Shown piece by piece: positions 49,061 to 58,225 of a stretch of 59,512 nucleotides of DNA (position 1 is its first letter; each line of letters starts with the position of its first letter). The notes beneath the pieces are model-generated. The model worked only from the letters and a program-made list of their open reading frames with translations. It ran no database searches and was not told the DNA's origin. Made by a program: the position numbers and the translations under genes. This stretch comes from Collinsella sp. (GTDB lineage: Bacteria > Actinomycetota > Coriobacteriia > Coriobacteriales > Coriobacteriaceae): NCBI GenBank assembly GCA_019413925.1, contig DXMY01000004.1, positions 1 to 59,512 of the forward strand. The letters run 5' to 3'.

Positions 49061-49804
49061 CTATTCCTCCCCTCGAGCGGCGGCCAGCGCCTGGGCCAAC
49101 GTAAAGTTGCCCTCGTAGAGCGCACGACCGGTAATGGCACCTTCAATCGCGCCCTCACCCACCGCGGCCAGTGCGCGGATGTCGTCGAGCGCCGAGATGC
49201 CGCCCGAAGCCACGACGGGAAAACCCGCGACCTCGGCCACATGGCGATACGCCGCCACATCGATGCCCGTCTGCATGCCATCGCGCGCGATGTCGGTATA
49301 CACCAGATGCTTAAAGCCCAGCTCGGAAAGCTGTGCCACGGCATCGTCGAGTGCCACGCCCGCGCCATCACGCCAGCCGTTCACCTTGACCTGGCCGTCG
49401 CGCGCGGCAATATCTGCCACCAACAGCTCGCCAAAGCCTTGGGCCGCCACCTCGGCAAAACCCGGCTCGGTCACCAGCACCGTGCCCAGCGCAATGCGAC
49501 GCGCACCGTAGCCGGCCAACTCGTCGATGCGCGCGAGCGAGCGGACGCCGCCGCCCACGTCCACAGACAGACCGTCGACGCCGCAGATGGCCTTAATCGC
49601 CGCCGAGTTAGCAGCGCGCGCGTCCTCGTCCTCGCCAAAGGCGGCGGACAGGTCGACGACGTGCACCCAGCTCGCACCCTGCTCGGCAAACGAGCGGGCG
49701 ACTGCCACGGGGTCGTCGGAATATACCTTGCAGCGGCTGCGGTCGCCGCGCTCCAGGCGCACGACCTTGCCGCCGATCAGATCGATTGCGGGAAACAGGA
49801 TCAT
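49061..49804 (-). CDS. hisA: ProFAR isomerase HisA
   Basis: Isomerises ProFAR to PRFAR by an Amadori rearrangement. The 247-residue barrel starts ILFPAIDLIGGKVVRLERGD (general base D8) and has GGGVRS, the second aspartate in LVYTDIARDGM, and SGGISALDDI. As in other actinobacteria, a HisA could also serve tryptophan synthesis (PriA), but nothing in this window tests that. The start overlaps the hisH stop (ATGA), so the two are translationally coupled. Confidence 0.95.
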   Translation of the reverse strand: MILFPAIDLIGGKVVRLERGDRSRCKVYSDDPVAVARSFAEQGASWVHVVDLSAAFGEDEDARAANSAAIKAICGVDGLSVDVGGGVRSLARIDELAGYGARRIALGTVLVTEPGFAEVAAQGFGELLVADIAARDGQVKVNGWRDGAGVALDDAVAQLSELGFKHLVYTDIARDGMQTGIDVAAYRHVAEVAGFPVVASGGISALDDIRALAAVGEGAIEGAITGRALYEGNFTLAQALAAARGEE

Positions 49805-50502
49805 CGGCCAACCTCCTCGACGATGTTGACGAAGTTCTTAAGGATACGCTGCCCCAGCGCGGAGGATTTCTCGGGATGGAACTGACAACCCCACACGTTG
49901 CCGTGGCGCACGATGCACGGGAAGCTCCGCGTATAGTGCGTGCGCGCCAGCACATCGGCGGCATCGGCATCGTCGGCCACCGCGTAGCTGTGGGTGAAGT
50001 ACATGTTGGCACCCTCGGCAAAACCAGTAAGCAGCGGATCGGCCGCACCGGCGGGCGTCATGTGCACCTGGTCCCAGCCCACGTGCGGCACCTTCAGGCG
50101 ACTCGATTCCAAGCGCGTGCACGAGCCACGCATAATACCCAGGCCATCGACCCAGGGACCGCCAGCCTGCTCGGGGGTGCTGCCATCGGCAACCGCGCCC
50201 TCGTCCGCAGGCACGCCCTCGTTGCCGCGCTCAAAAAATAGCTGAAGGCCCAGGCAGATACCGAGCAGCGGAGTTCCGGCGGCGACGGCATCGAGCACCG
50301 CGTCCGCCTCGCCGCTCTGGCGCATAAAGGCGATCGCGTCATAGAACGCGCCCACGCCCGGGATGACCAGGCCGTCGGCGCGGCGGATCTGCTCCGGATC
50401 GTCCGATGTGCAGGCGGCGGCACCGGCGCGCGCAAGCCCGCGCACAACACTCGATAAGTTGCCCTTGTGGTAGTCGACCACCACGATCTTCGGTTCGCCC
50501 AC
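49801..50502 (-). CDS. hisH: Imidazole glycerol phosphate synthase, glutaminase subunit
   Basis: Class I amidotransferase that supplies ammonia to HisF. The 233-residue protein has VVDYHKGNLSSV at the start, GVGAFYDA, the nucleophile in LLGICLGLQLFFE, and the catalytic His-Glu in GCQFHPEKSSALG. A stretch of extra residues near 105-120 (NEGVPADEGAVADGS) lengthens it slightly. The GTG at 50502 follows GGGAGGG and is preferred over a TTG further upstream. A short hairpin lies in the 44-bp gap before it. Confidence 0.93.
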   Translation of the reverse strand: MGEPKIVVVDYHKGNLSSVVRGLARAGAAACTSDDPEQIRRADGLVIPGVGAFYDAIAFMRQSGEADAVLDAVAAGTPLLGICLGLQLFFERGNEGVPADEGAVADGSTPEQAGGPWVDGLGIMRGSCTRLESSRLKVPHVGWDQVHMTPAGAADPLLTGFAEGANMYFTHSYAVADDADAADVLARTHYTRSFPCIVRHGNVWGCQFHPEKSSALGQRILKNFVNIVEEVGR

Positions 50503-50526
50503 GCGACCCTCCCTTATCTCATTCAA

Positions 50527-50548
50527 AACCTGTCTTTTTTGGCAGGTT
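50527..50548. repeat. Short hairpin between hisB and hisH
   Basis: AACCTGTC (50527-50534) and GGCAGGTT (50541-50548) pair with one G-U around TTTTTT. Its CCTGCC/GGCAGG core matches the larger repeat at 4101-4141. On the minus strand only TTTG follows, so it is at most a weak terminator inside the operon. Confidence 0.5.
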
Positions 50549-51134
50549 ACAGTGAGCCCTTGGTGCTGGGGATGCCCTGCACGCGGGGATCGAGCTCGCA
50601 GGCGTGGCGCATCGTGCAGCCCACGGCCTTAAAGGCGGCCTCGATAATGTGATGCGAGTTGCCGCCCGCCAGCTCGCGCACGTGCAGCGTGAGCTTGGCG
50701 TCGCGCGCAAAGGCGTAGAAGAACTCGACGGCCAGCTCGGTATCGAAGCCGCCCACGCGCTCGGTCGGCACGGGCAGCTCGCAGTAGGCCTGCCCGCGGC
50801 CCGAAATATCAACGGCGGCCATCACGAGCGTCTCGTCCATGGCAATCGCCGCGTCGGCAAAGCGCGTAATGCCCGCCTTGTCGCCCAGCGCCTGGCAAAA
50901 CGCCTCGCCCAGCACGATACCCGTGTCCTCGACGGTGTGGTGCGCATCGACCTCGACGTCGCCCACCGCGTGCACCGTCAAATCGAACAGGCCATGGCGG
51001 CCAAAAGCGTTGAGCATGTGGTCGAAAAACGGTACGCCGGTCGAGATATCACACACGCCGCATCCGTCCAGGTCGAGCTTTACGACAATGTCGGTCTCCC
51101 CCGTCTTGCGGGTCACCTCGGCATAGCGGTCCAT
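50547..51134 (-). CDS. hisB: Imidazoleglycerol-phosphate dehydratase
   Basis: Dehydrates imidazole glycerol phosphate to imidazole acetol phosphate. The 195-residue protein is the single-function form. It has the manganese-binding FFDHMLNAFGRHG, DAHHTVEDTG, RFADAAIAMDE and the second histidine cluster GNSHHIIEAAFKA. The phosphatase step is left to the PHP-type HisK gene. It begins directly after the hisC stop with no gap. Confidence 0.96.
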   Translation of the reverse strand: MDRYAEVTRKTGETDIVVKLDLDGCGVCDISTGVPFFDHMLNAFGRHGLFDLTVHAVGDVEVDAHHTVEDTGIVLGEAFCQALGDKAGITRFADAAIAMDETLVMAAVDISGRGQAYCELPVPTERVGGFDTELAVEFFYAFARDAKLTLHVRELAGGNSHHIIEAAFKAVGCTMRHACELDPRVQGIPSTKGSL

Positions 51135-52250
51135 CTACATCTCCTCCTTCACCAGCGCGGCAAACGCGGCCAGCACCTCGTCGTTTTCCTGCGGGGTGCC
51201 TACGGTAATGCGCAGACAGTCCGCGAGCCCCGGCGCGTAACTAAAGTCGCGCACCAAAATTGAATACTCGTCGCGCAGACGCTCGCGCACGCGCGTGGCA
51301 TGCGGTGTGCGCACAAGCACAAAGTTCGTCGCGCTCGGCCACGCCTCCACGGGCAGACCCTCGGCAGCCATTGCGCGCAGGGCACACAACTCGCGCTCGC
51401 GCTCGGATGCGACCTGTGCCACCACGGGCGCGTACGCATCGCGGGCACGCACGCAGGCAAGCGCCGCCGCCTGGCTCAACACGTTGACCGAATAGATCTG
51501 GCGAATCGCCGCGAACACGTCGATGACCTCGGGCGCCGCGATCACATAGCCCAGGCGCGTGCCGGCGGCGCCGAACGCCTTGGACAGTGTATGTAGAATC
51601 GCCAGGTTGGGATGCTCGGCGATAAGCCCCTGCGCCGTGGTGGCCGCGCCAAACGAATCGTCGGCAAACTCCACGTAGGCCTCGTCGACCATCACCATGC
51701 CGGGGCAGGCATCGCACAGAGCCGCAACAAAGTCGAGCGGCGCCACGTCACCCGTGGGATTGTTGGGCGAGGTCACGATCGCCAGATTGCACTCGGGAGC
51801 CGCCGCAAGCACCGCCGCCTGGTCGAGCTCAAAGGTCGCCGGGTCGCGCCACACGTCGCGCACCTCGGTCTGGCACAGCGACGCAAAGAACGCATACTCG
51901 CTAAAGCACGGCGGGCAGTTGAGCAGGGTCCGCCCCGCGCCGCCAAACGCCAGCAAGTAGTTATAGAGCAGCTCGTCACCGCCGTTGCCCACGCAGATAT
52001 TCTCGCGCGTCACGCCATGCCAAGCAGCAAGCTCATCGCGCAGGTCGTTGGACATGGGGTCGGGATAACGGTTGAGCGGCGTGGCAGCCAGGGCTGCATC
52101 AATCGCCTCGCGCACGCCGGCCGGCACGGGATAGGTGTTCTCGTTGGCCGAAAGGTTGATGCGCGTGGGCGTAAAGTTGGGATCATAGGGCTCAATGCCG
52201 GCCAGGTAGGGCTGGACGAGCTCCTTCATGCGCGGCGTGAGTTCGGCCAT
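51135..52250 (-). CDS. hisC: Histidinol-phosphate aminotransferase
   Basis: PLP enzyme that transaminates imidazole acetol phosphate to histidinol phosphate. The 371-residue protein has LSANENTYP, GNGGDELL, SPNNPTGD, VDEAYVEF and the PLP lysine in LHTLSKAFGAAGTRLGY. The ATG at 52250 sits one base after the hisD stop, with GAGGAGG lying within the end of hisD, so translation is coupled. The longer open frame that overlaps hisD is not supported. Confidence 0.95.
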   Translation of the reverse strand: MAELTPRMKELVQPYLAGIEPYDPNFTPTRINLSANENTYPVPAGVREAIDAALAATPLNRYPDPMSNDLRDELAAWHGVTRENICVGNGGDELLYNYLLAFGGAGRTLLNCPPCFSEYAFFASLCQTEVRDVWRDPATFELDQAAVLAAAPECNLAIVTSPNNPTGDVAPLDFVAALCDACPGMVMVDEAYVEFADDSFGAATTAQGLIAEHPNLAILHTLSKAFGAAGTRLGYVIAAPEVIDVFAAIRQIYSVNVLSQAAALACVRARDAYAPVVAQVASERERELCALRAMAAEGLPVEAWPSATNFVLVRTPHATRVRERLRDEYSILVRDFSYAPGLADCLRITVGTPQENDEVLAAFAALVKEEM

Positions 52251-52251
52251 G

Positions 52252-53688
52252 TTAGGCCTCCTCGCCGGTCGCGCCAACGCCATCCGCGCCCGCAGCCGCC
52301 AGGTCAACGCCCTCGGCAACCGTCGCCACGGCGTCACCCGGCCAAGCGACCTTGGTCAGGTCGGCCGCAGCCAGTGACTCGGCACTCACGGCATCCTCGC
52401 CCTGCTCCAGCACGCGACGACGCAGGGCAGCAGAAAGCGCGTGCGCCCACAGGCCCTCGGCCTCGGCTAGACGCTGTGTGGCGGGAGCGTCAGAGAGCAG
52501 GCCCTCGGGCGTATAGCAAATGACGCTCGAGCGCTTAACGAACTCTTCGACCGAAAGCGGGTTGGAGAACATGGCCGTGCCGCCGGTTGGCAGCGTGTGG
52601 TTGGGACCGGCAACATAATCGCCGAGCGGCTCGGAGCTCCAAGCGCCCACAAAGATGGCGCCGGCGTTGCGAATGCCGCCGAGCAGGCCCATCGCGTCCT
52701 TGCAGTGCAGCTCCAAGTGCTCGGGCGCCACGGTATTCACCGCCTCGACGGCGGCAGCCATGTCGGCGGCCACCACGATGGTGCCCTCATTGTCGAGCGA
52801 AGCACGCGTGATCTCGGCACGCGGCGACTGCGCCACCAGGATATCGATGCCTGCCTCGACCTCGCGCGCAAACTGCTCGTCGCAGGTCACCAGATAGCAG
52901 GCTGCCAGCGGATCGTGCTCGGCCTGGGCCATCAGGTCGGCCGCGACCACCATGGGCTTGGCCGTGGCATCGGCCAGCACGCAGACTTCGGAGGGGCCAG
53001 CGACCATGTCGATACCCACGTCGCCCGAGACAATCTGCTTGGCCGCAGCGACAAAGGCGTTGCCCGGGCCGGTGATCTTGTCGACGCGCGGAATAGTCTC
53101 GGTGCCGTACGCCAGCGCGGCCACGGCCTGAGCGCCACCCACCATATAGATCTCGTCCACGCCGCCGAGCTTTGCCGCGGCGAGCGTATACGGGCTGATC
53201 AGGCCATCTTTCTGCGGCGGGGTCACCATGACCACGCGCTTGACGCCGGCAACCTTGGCGGGAATGGCATTCATGAGCACCGTGGAGGGATACTGCGCGC
53301 GACCGCCCGGCACGTAGATGCCGGCCGCCGCGAGCGGGGTCACCTTAACGCCGAGCATCGTGCCGTCCGCACGCGTGGTAAACCAGCTCTGCTCGACCTC
53401 GCGCTGGTGGAACTCACGAATCTGGCGTGCAGCCTTTTCGAGCGCCGCGGCAAAAGCGGGATCGAGGCCTTCGAGCGCGGCATCGATCTGCTCTTGCGGC
53501 AGACGGAAGCTCTGCAGCTCAACACCGTCAAAACGCTGACAGTAATCGCGCACCGCGGCATCGCCGTTGGCGCGCACGTCGGCCACGATATCGCGGGCGG
53601 CGTCGACGATGTTTTGCGGCAGCACACCCTTGCGGTTGAGCTGGTTGGTAACGAGGCGCTCACCGGGAGCAAGCTTGATGGTCTTCAT
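52252..53688 (-). CDS. hisD: Histidinol dehydrogenase
   Basis: Zinc-dependent enzyme that oxidises histidinol to histidine in two NAD-linked steps. The 478-residue protein has YVPGGRAQYPSTVLM, TPPQKDGLI, GAQAVAALAYGT, the DKITGPGN signature, AGPSEVCVLAD, AQAEHDPLA, and the metal-binding PEHLELHCKDA and GPNHTLPTGG. It carries a C-terminal extension of about 40 residues rich in Ala and Val beyond the usual end. It is the second gene of the operon, 105 bp after hisZG. Confidence 0.96.
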   Translation of the reverse strand: MKTIKLAPGERLVTNQLNRKGVLPQNIVDAARDIVADVRANGDAAVRDYCQRFDGVELQSFRLPQEQIDAALEGLDPAFAAALEKAARQIREFHQREVEQSWFTTRADGTMLGVKVTPLAAAGIYVPGGRAQYPSTVLMNAIPAKVAGVKRVVMVTPPQKDGLISPYTLAAAKLGGVDEIYMVGGAQAVAALAYGTETIPRVDKITGPGNAFVAAAKQIVSGDVGIDMVAGPSEVCVLADATAKPMVVAADLMAQAEHDPLAACYLVTCDEQFAREVEAGIDILVAQSPRAEITRASLDNEGTIVVAADMAAAVEAVNTVAPEHLELHCKDAMGLLGGIRNAGAIFVGAWSSEPLGDYVAGPNHTLPTGGTAMFSNPLSVEEFVKRSSVICYTPEGLLSDAPATQRLAEAEGLWAHALSAALRRRVLEQGEDAVSAESLAAADLTKVAWPGDAVATVAEGVDLAAAGADGVGATGEEA

Positions 53689-53793
53689 ATCGGTATCCCC
53701 TATCGGTCGAGGTTGTGTTCGAAAAACGAGAGGCCGGGCGGCGGCGCCAATCGGCCCGCAGCCCAGACGTTGGGACGCCCGTGCGTGCTCGCG

Positions 53794-55509
53794 CTATTGT
53801 GCCGAGCCCGCAACGGGCTCAAAATGCTTGTCCTTCACGGCCGCCGCCAGGCGATCGGCCAAGTTGCGCACGCGCGGGTCCAGGCGCGCGGCACCCGGGT
53901 TGACGAAGAATCGCGCCGTGCAGTCCATAATGCGACCGGTAATAACCAGGTCGTTATCGCGCAGCGTGGCGCCCGTGGCGGTGATGTCCACGATACGGTC
54001 GGTCATACCGACAATGGGGCCCAACTCGATGTTACCGTGCAGCGAAACGATGTCGGCGTTCACGCCGCGCTCGGCATACCAGGCGCTCGCGATGCGCGGA
54101 TACTTGGTGGCCACGCGAAGCGACCCACGGCGGGCATAGTTGCGCTCGGCCTGGCCGGCGCGCCACGCGGGCTCCGCCTCGATAAACGTGCACAGGCCGT
54201 AGCCCAGGTCGACCAGCTGCAGCAGGTTGAGGTCTGCCTCGATAAGCGAGTCCCAACCGCAGATGCCGCAGTCGGCACCGCCACAGCCCACAAAAGCGGG
54301 CGCGTCGCTGGGACGCACGATGACAAACTCGATATCGCCAACCGCACCCTCGCCGGCACGCATGTCGCGGCCGCGCACGATGAGGTGACGGCCGGGGTCA
54401 CGCAGCTCAGAGACGTCCAGACCTGCGGCCTCGAGCACGTCGAGCGTGTCGACCTTGAGCGAGCCCTTGGGCACGGCAATGCGCAGCGGACCCTCGACGC
54501 CACGGCCCACGGCATGGTCACCATCGGAAGCAGCGTCCTCGGCCGAGGTGTGCGCGGCCTCCAGACGCTCGAGCGAAAAGGCGAAGCCCGCCGCCGGCAC
54601 CTCGATGCCGCCGCCAAATGCACCGGTAAAGATGGAGTCGTAGCGTCCGCCCGAGCCAACCGGATCGGGCAGGCCGCCGGCATAGGCCTTAAAGACCAGG
54701 CCCGTGTAGTAATCAAACGAGTTCATGATGGAGAAGTCGAAGGACAGCACCTGGGCATCCTCGGGAGCCAGGCCCTCGACCAGGGCACGCAGCTCGCGCG
54801 TAAGCGGCGCGACAATGCCCGCCGCCGCCAGCAGCGCGTCGACGCGGTCGAGCACCTCGGCACCACCGTGCAGGCGCGGCAGCTCGCTAATGGCGACCTT
54901 AACGGCCTCGGACTCGGCGCTTTTCGCCACGCGGGCATCGAGGCCCACGAAGTCGTTGGCGTGCACGCAGCGCAGGGCCTCGGCGGCCAGCTCGCGATCC
55001 TCGCACGCCGCGAGCAGTTCCTTAAACGGACGCACGCTACCTGCGATAATGCGTGCATCGGGCAGCGCCAGCTTGCGCACCGCCTCGGCCACGAGCGAGA
55101 CAATCTCGACATCGCCCGCGGTATCGCCCGCACCGATAAGCTCAAAGCCCAGCTGTGTAAACTGGCGCGAGCCGCCGGCATTGCGCTGGCACTCGCGAAC
55201 CACCGGCGCCTCGTAGCGAAGGCGCAGGGGCAGGTCGGCCGCGCGCATGCGAGTCGAAACCAGGCGAACGATCGGCAGCGTGTTGTCGGGACGGACCACC
55301 AGCAGGCGCCCATCGTCGTCGAAGAGTTTAAACGGCGTGTCCGCAATGCGGCCGCCTTCCTCGAGCGAACCCTTGTCCTCGAGCAGCGGCGTCTCGACCG
55401 GCAGGTAATGATGCTCCCTAAAGCAGCCCTTCACCGTACATGCGATCTCCTCGCGCGCCTGAGCCTCATCGGGCAATATGTCCCGAAATCCCCACGGTGT
55501 GGCCGTCAT
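53794..55509 (-). CDS. HisZ-HisG fusion: ATP phosphoribosyltransferase with regulatory domain
   Basis: First step of histidine synthesis: condenses ATP and PRPP. The 571-residue protein joins two families. Residues 1 to about 335 are a HisRS-like HisZ regulatory domain (TPWGFRDILPDEA, RLRYEAPVVRECQ, RQFTQLGFELIG, FDYYTGLVFKAYAGG, GSGGRYDSI). Residues about 341-571 are a short-form HisG (LRIAVPKGSL, VRPSDAPAFV, RVATKYPRIA, VDITATGATLR). The two are normally separate genes forming an octamer. There is no stop or frameshift between them. AGGAGG precedes the ATG. It is the first gene of the operon. Confidence 0.9.
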   Translation of the reverse strand: MTATPWGFRDILPDEAQAREEIACTVKGCFREHHYLPVETPLLEDKGSLEEGGRIADTPFKLFDDDGRLLVVRPDNTLPIVRLVSTRMRAADLPLRLRYEAPVVRECQRNAGGSRQFTQLGFELIGAGDTAGDVEIVSLVAEAVRKLALPDARIIAGSVRPFKELLAACEDRELAAEALRCVHANDFVGLDARVAKSAESEAVKVAISELPRLHGGAEVLDRVDALLAAAGIVAPLTRELRALVEGLAPEDAQVLSFDFSIMNSFDYYTGLVFKAYAGGLPDPVGSGGRYDSIFTGAFGGGIEVPAAGFAFSLERLEAAHTSAEDAASDGDHAVGRGVEGPLRIAVPKGSLKVDTLDVLEAAGLDVSELRDPGRHLIVRGRDMRAGEGAVGDIEFVIVRPSDAPAFVGCGGADCGICGWDSLIEADLNLLQLVDLGYGLCTFIEAEPAWRAGQAERNYARRGSLRVATKYPRIASAWYAERGVNADIVSLHGNIELGPIVGMTDRIVDITATGATLRDNDLVITGRIMDCTARFFVNPGAARLDPRVRNLADRLAAAVKDKHFEPVAGSAQ

Positions 55510-55544
55510 CTGGTGAGCCTCCTCTTGCTGCGTTTCATATAGAA

Positions 55545-55576
55545 CAGAAGACCGGCATAGCTCCGCCGGTCTTCTG
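55545..55576 (-). terminator. Hairpin in the his leader / end of the upstream PTS operon
   Basis: CAGAAGACCGGC (55545-55556) and GCCGGTCTTCTG (55565-55576) form a perfect 12-bp stem. On the minus strand TTCTATATG follows, a weak U tract. It lies 104 bp after the FrlC-like stop and 36 bp before the hisZG start, so it may end the PTS operon or act as an attenuator. I see no histidine-rich leader peptide and no T-box core. Confidence 0.6.
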
Positions 55577-55679
55577 GGTACTTTAGCATACTAGAGTGCT
55601 TGCGGGGAAAATGCGTCGCAGCCGCTCACACCGTATTCATTTGGAAACATAGGAGCGGATTGCCGCAACCCAACCCCAC

Positions 55680-56516
55680 TTAGGCGCCAATCGCACGACG
55701 ATACTCTGCCATTACCTGCGCATCGGCAGCCGCGGGGTCGGCAAAATAGCGCCCGTCATAGGTCTCGGCCGAAACAACTCCGCGATAGCCGCGCGCCACC
55801 AGCCTATCCAGGTCGGCGTGCATATCGCGGTCGCCGTCACCCCAGGCGAGATGCGTCGTGCCATCTGCCGCAACATCGACAAAATGCACGTGGGCGACAT
55901 CATCGCCAAGCAGATCGAAATAATCGTCGATGGTATCCCCCGCCACCGCCATGGCGCCCATATCCAGACATGCCTTAAGTGCCGGATGATCAACTGCCTC
56001 GATCATGCGCTTCGTGTCGGCCGCCGAGTTCACGATCATCGACTCAACTGGCTGCAGGGCCTCGAGCACCAGTCGCACGCCGCGCTCTCCCGCATGCTCG
56101 GCAATCGCACGCAGCATCGAGGCGCTGCGACCCCACGCGTCTTCGATCGGTTCGTTCAAAAATGCCCAACCGCTCGAGACCATGACCTGCTCGGCTCCAA
56201 GTTCCGCCGCGATATCCACAACGTTCTTAAAGTACGCGAGCGTGCGGGCACGCGCCTCATTCCCGCGCGCCGCAATATTCCACGGCTTGGGGTTGTTCTG
56301 TTCGGGACAAAGCCCCACAATCCGAACGCCATACCGTTGCGACAACTCCCGCACCTGCTCGAGCGAATCGTATCCATGGCAATCGACATACAGATGCATC
56401 GCCCCAGTCCAGAGCTCGCAACACGTGTAGCCCGAGGCCGCTGCCGAAGAAAAGAATTCCTCAAGGTCAAAATAACGATGGCTGATATTCATGACGGCAA
56501 GCTGCGGATACTCCAT
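55680..56516 (-). CDS. FrlC-like sugar epimerase (TIM-barrel, AP endonuclease 2 superfamily)
   Basis: Predicted isomerase/epimerase of the xylose isomerase-like barrel family, similar in layout to E. coli fructoselysine 3-epimerase FrlC. The 278-residue protein has GYTCCELWTG near 30, IVGLCPEQNN, WGRSASMLRAIAEHA, LVLEALQPVESMIVNSA (metal glutamate), CLDMGAMAV, HVHFVD and GVVSAETY (second glutamate), a typical metal-ligand series. The ATG at 56516, after AAAGGTGG, is preferred over a GTG three codons earlier. It is the last gene of the mannose-family PTS operon, which supports a role in the same sugar pathway. Confidence 0.82.
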   Translation of the reverse strand: MEYPQLAVMNISHRYFDLEEFFSSAAASGYTCCELWTGAMHLYVDCHGYDSLEQVRELSQRYGVRIVGLCPEQNNPKPWNIAARGNEARARTLAYFKNVVDIAAELGAEQVMVSSGWAFLNEPIEDAWGRSASMLRAIAEHAGERGVRLVLEALQPVESMIVNSAADTKRMIEAVDHPALKACLDMGAMAVAGDTIDDYFDLLGDDVAHVHFVDVAADGTTHLAWGDGDRDMHADLDRLVARGYRGVVSAETYDGRYFADPAAADAQVMAEYRRAIGA

Positions 56517-56599
56517 CTTGTCCACCTTTCGGCAAAAGGGCGTCGCAGCACAGTGTGCGCGACGCCCCCTCTTACATTGTTCTCATTATGACGGATACT

Positions 56600-57436
56600 C
56601 TACTGGACACCAAGCACTCCAAAGAACGCGCCAGCGATACTCACGAGCAGGATCACGAGCATGATGAGCAGCGGATTCATCTTCTTCTTGAGCATGAGAT
56701 AGACAATTCCAAACAGCCCCATCGTGACAAAGCCCGGGAAGATTCCGTTGAGCAGCTCGGCGAGCGTCTGAGCGCCATCGCCCGCGCCGACCATGAGCGG
56801 AATGTCCACGGTGACCATCTCCATGGTCATAGCGCCGATCACCATGGCGCCCATGATAGAGGCCATCTTGACGATCGTGTCCATAATGCCCGATTCCTGG
56901 ACCTTGCTGATCATGTCCGAGCCAAAGCGATATCCCACAAACGTCAGCAGGTAACGGATGATGTAGTGGGGGACGTTGAACACGAGCAGGAACAAAATCG
57001 GGCCAAGAATAGAGCCCTGCAGCGCCAGCGACGTGCCGACACCCGTTGCCAAAATTCGCAGCGTACCCCAGTAGAAGGCATCGCCCACGCCGGACAGCGG
57101 TCCCATCAAAGCAAGCTTGACATTAGAGATCGCGCTCGTGTCAAAGTTATCTTCGGTGGCGTTGACTTCTTCCATTGCGGCAGCAATGGACATGGGGAGC
57201 GTCGAGATATACGGCGTGACGTTATAGAGCTCCATATGGCGCTTGAGTGCGGCCTTAAAGTCCGCATCCTGCGGATACAGCTTGCGAAGGATCGGCATAA
57301 GGGCCCACATAAAGCCGATATGGCCCATACGCTCGTAGTTCCAGGAATGCTCATAGGGAATCGAGCGCCAGAACAGCTTCTTAAGGTCTGCGCGGGAAAT
57401 CAGCCCGTCGTAAGAAGACTCAAACTTAAAACTCAT
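56600..57436 (-). CDS. PTS mannose-family IID component
   Basis: Membrane subunit that forms the sugar channel with IIC. The 278-residue protein has the usual soluble N-terminal half (WRSIPYEHSWNYERMGHIGFMWALMPILRK in outline), then SNVKLALMGPLSGVGDAFYWGTLR and about five helices in the C-terminal half. The ATG at 57436 lies within the end of the IIC gene (11-bp overlap) with GGGAG upstream, so translation is coupled. The longer upstream frame is not supported. Confidence 0.9.
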   Translation of the reverse strand: MSFKFESSYDGLISRADLKKLFWRSIPYEHSWNYERMGHIGFMWALMPILRKLYPQDADFKAALKRHMELYNVTPYISTLPMSIAAAMEEVNATEDNFDTSAISNVKLALMGPLSGVGDAFYWGTLRILATGVGTSLALQGSILGPILFLLVFNVPHYIIRYLLTFVGYRFGSDMISKVQESGIMDTIVKMASIMGAMVIGAMTMEMVTVDIPLMVGAGDGAQTLAELLNGIFPGFVTMGLFGIVYLMLKKKMNPLLIMLVILLVSIAGAFFGVLGVQ

Positions 57437-58217
57437 CGAACCCACTCCCAATCGCAGGATCCTCGGTTGCCACTGCGGGCTGCTCCGCCTTTTTCTTGTC
57501 ACCCAAAACCGTCATCGCGACGACGATAATCGCGGCAAAGATCGCCACGCCCGTCGTGCTAATGCCAAAGTAGGCGACGAGGAAGAAGCCAGCGAAGAAG
57601 AACGGAGCCACTGTTTTGTTCATAATCATCTGCGCCAGCATCGCAAAGCCGAGTGCGGGCAAGAAGGCGGCGGCGACATCCATGCCGGTCTGAACGAAAT
57701 CGGGGATGATGTTGAGCAGGCTGGCAACAGCATCGGCGCCAAAGAAGAATGCCAGGGGAATGATCAGCAGGCCGCACCAGCTCTGCGCGTAACCGGCGAT
57801 GAGCATGTTGCGCGTGATGGCCTTGGTGTCTCCATCCTCGACGTTTTTGTCGATACGGTGCACCAGCAGCAGTATGGCCGGCTGGCCCAGGGCCGTATCG
57901 AGCGCCAGGACGATCGTTGCGATGGGAATGCCCAGGGTCAGGGCCGCCGAAGCGTCCGCGCCGGCCTGCATGGCAAGCGACACACCCAGAATGGTTCCGG
58001 AAATCGTATCGGGCGGGTTATACGCACCGACCGAGATGGCACCGACCATGGCAAGCTCCATCGTGGCGCCCATAATGGTGCCGGTCACCACATCGCCCAT
58101 GACAAGGCCGACCAACGGTCCGAGCACAATGGGGCGCTGAAGGTAACTCGTACCGGTCAGCCACTCGGAATAGCCCAAAAGGGCAATCAGGAAAATCAGG
58201 ATCGTCTTGATAACCAT
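57426..58217 (-). CDS. PTS mannose-family IIC component
   Basis: Membrane subunit of the same permease. The 263-residue protein has seven or so helices, with RPIVLGPLVGLVMGD, the family signature GATMELAMVGAISVGAYNPPD, and GIPIATIVLALDTALGQPA. The C-terminus is a short charged tail. It follows the IIB gene by 8 bp. The IIC/IID pair with separate IIA and IIB genes is the four-polypeptide mannose-family form. Confidence 0.92.
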   Translation of the reverse strand: MVIKTILIFLIALLGYSEWLTGTSYLQRPIVLGPLVGLVMGDVVTGTIMGATMELAMVGAISVGAYNPPDTISGTILGVSLAMQAGADASAALTLGIPIATIVLALDTALGQPAILLLVHRIDKNVEDGDTKAITRNMLIAGYAQSWCGLLIIPLAFFFGADAVASLLNIIPDFVQTGMDVAAAFLPALGFAMLAQMIMNKTVAPFFFAGFFLVAYFGISTTGVAIFAAIIVVAMTVLGDKKKAEQPAVATEDPAIGSGFDEF

Positions 58218-58225
58218 GACAGCCC

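Noticed and set aside
52597..55542. 981-codon rightward open frame antisense to hisD and hisZG
   Set aside because: Third-position G+C bias on the opposite strand produces it. The minus-strand proteins have full family motifs and operon context.
55510..55679. Histidine attenuator leader peptide or T-box ahead of hisZG
   Set aside because: No run of histidine codons in a small open frame and no TGGNACC-type T-box core. Only the 12-bp hairpin is present.
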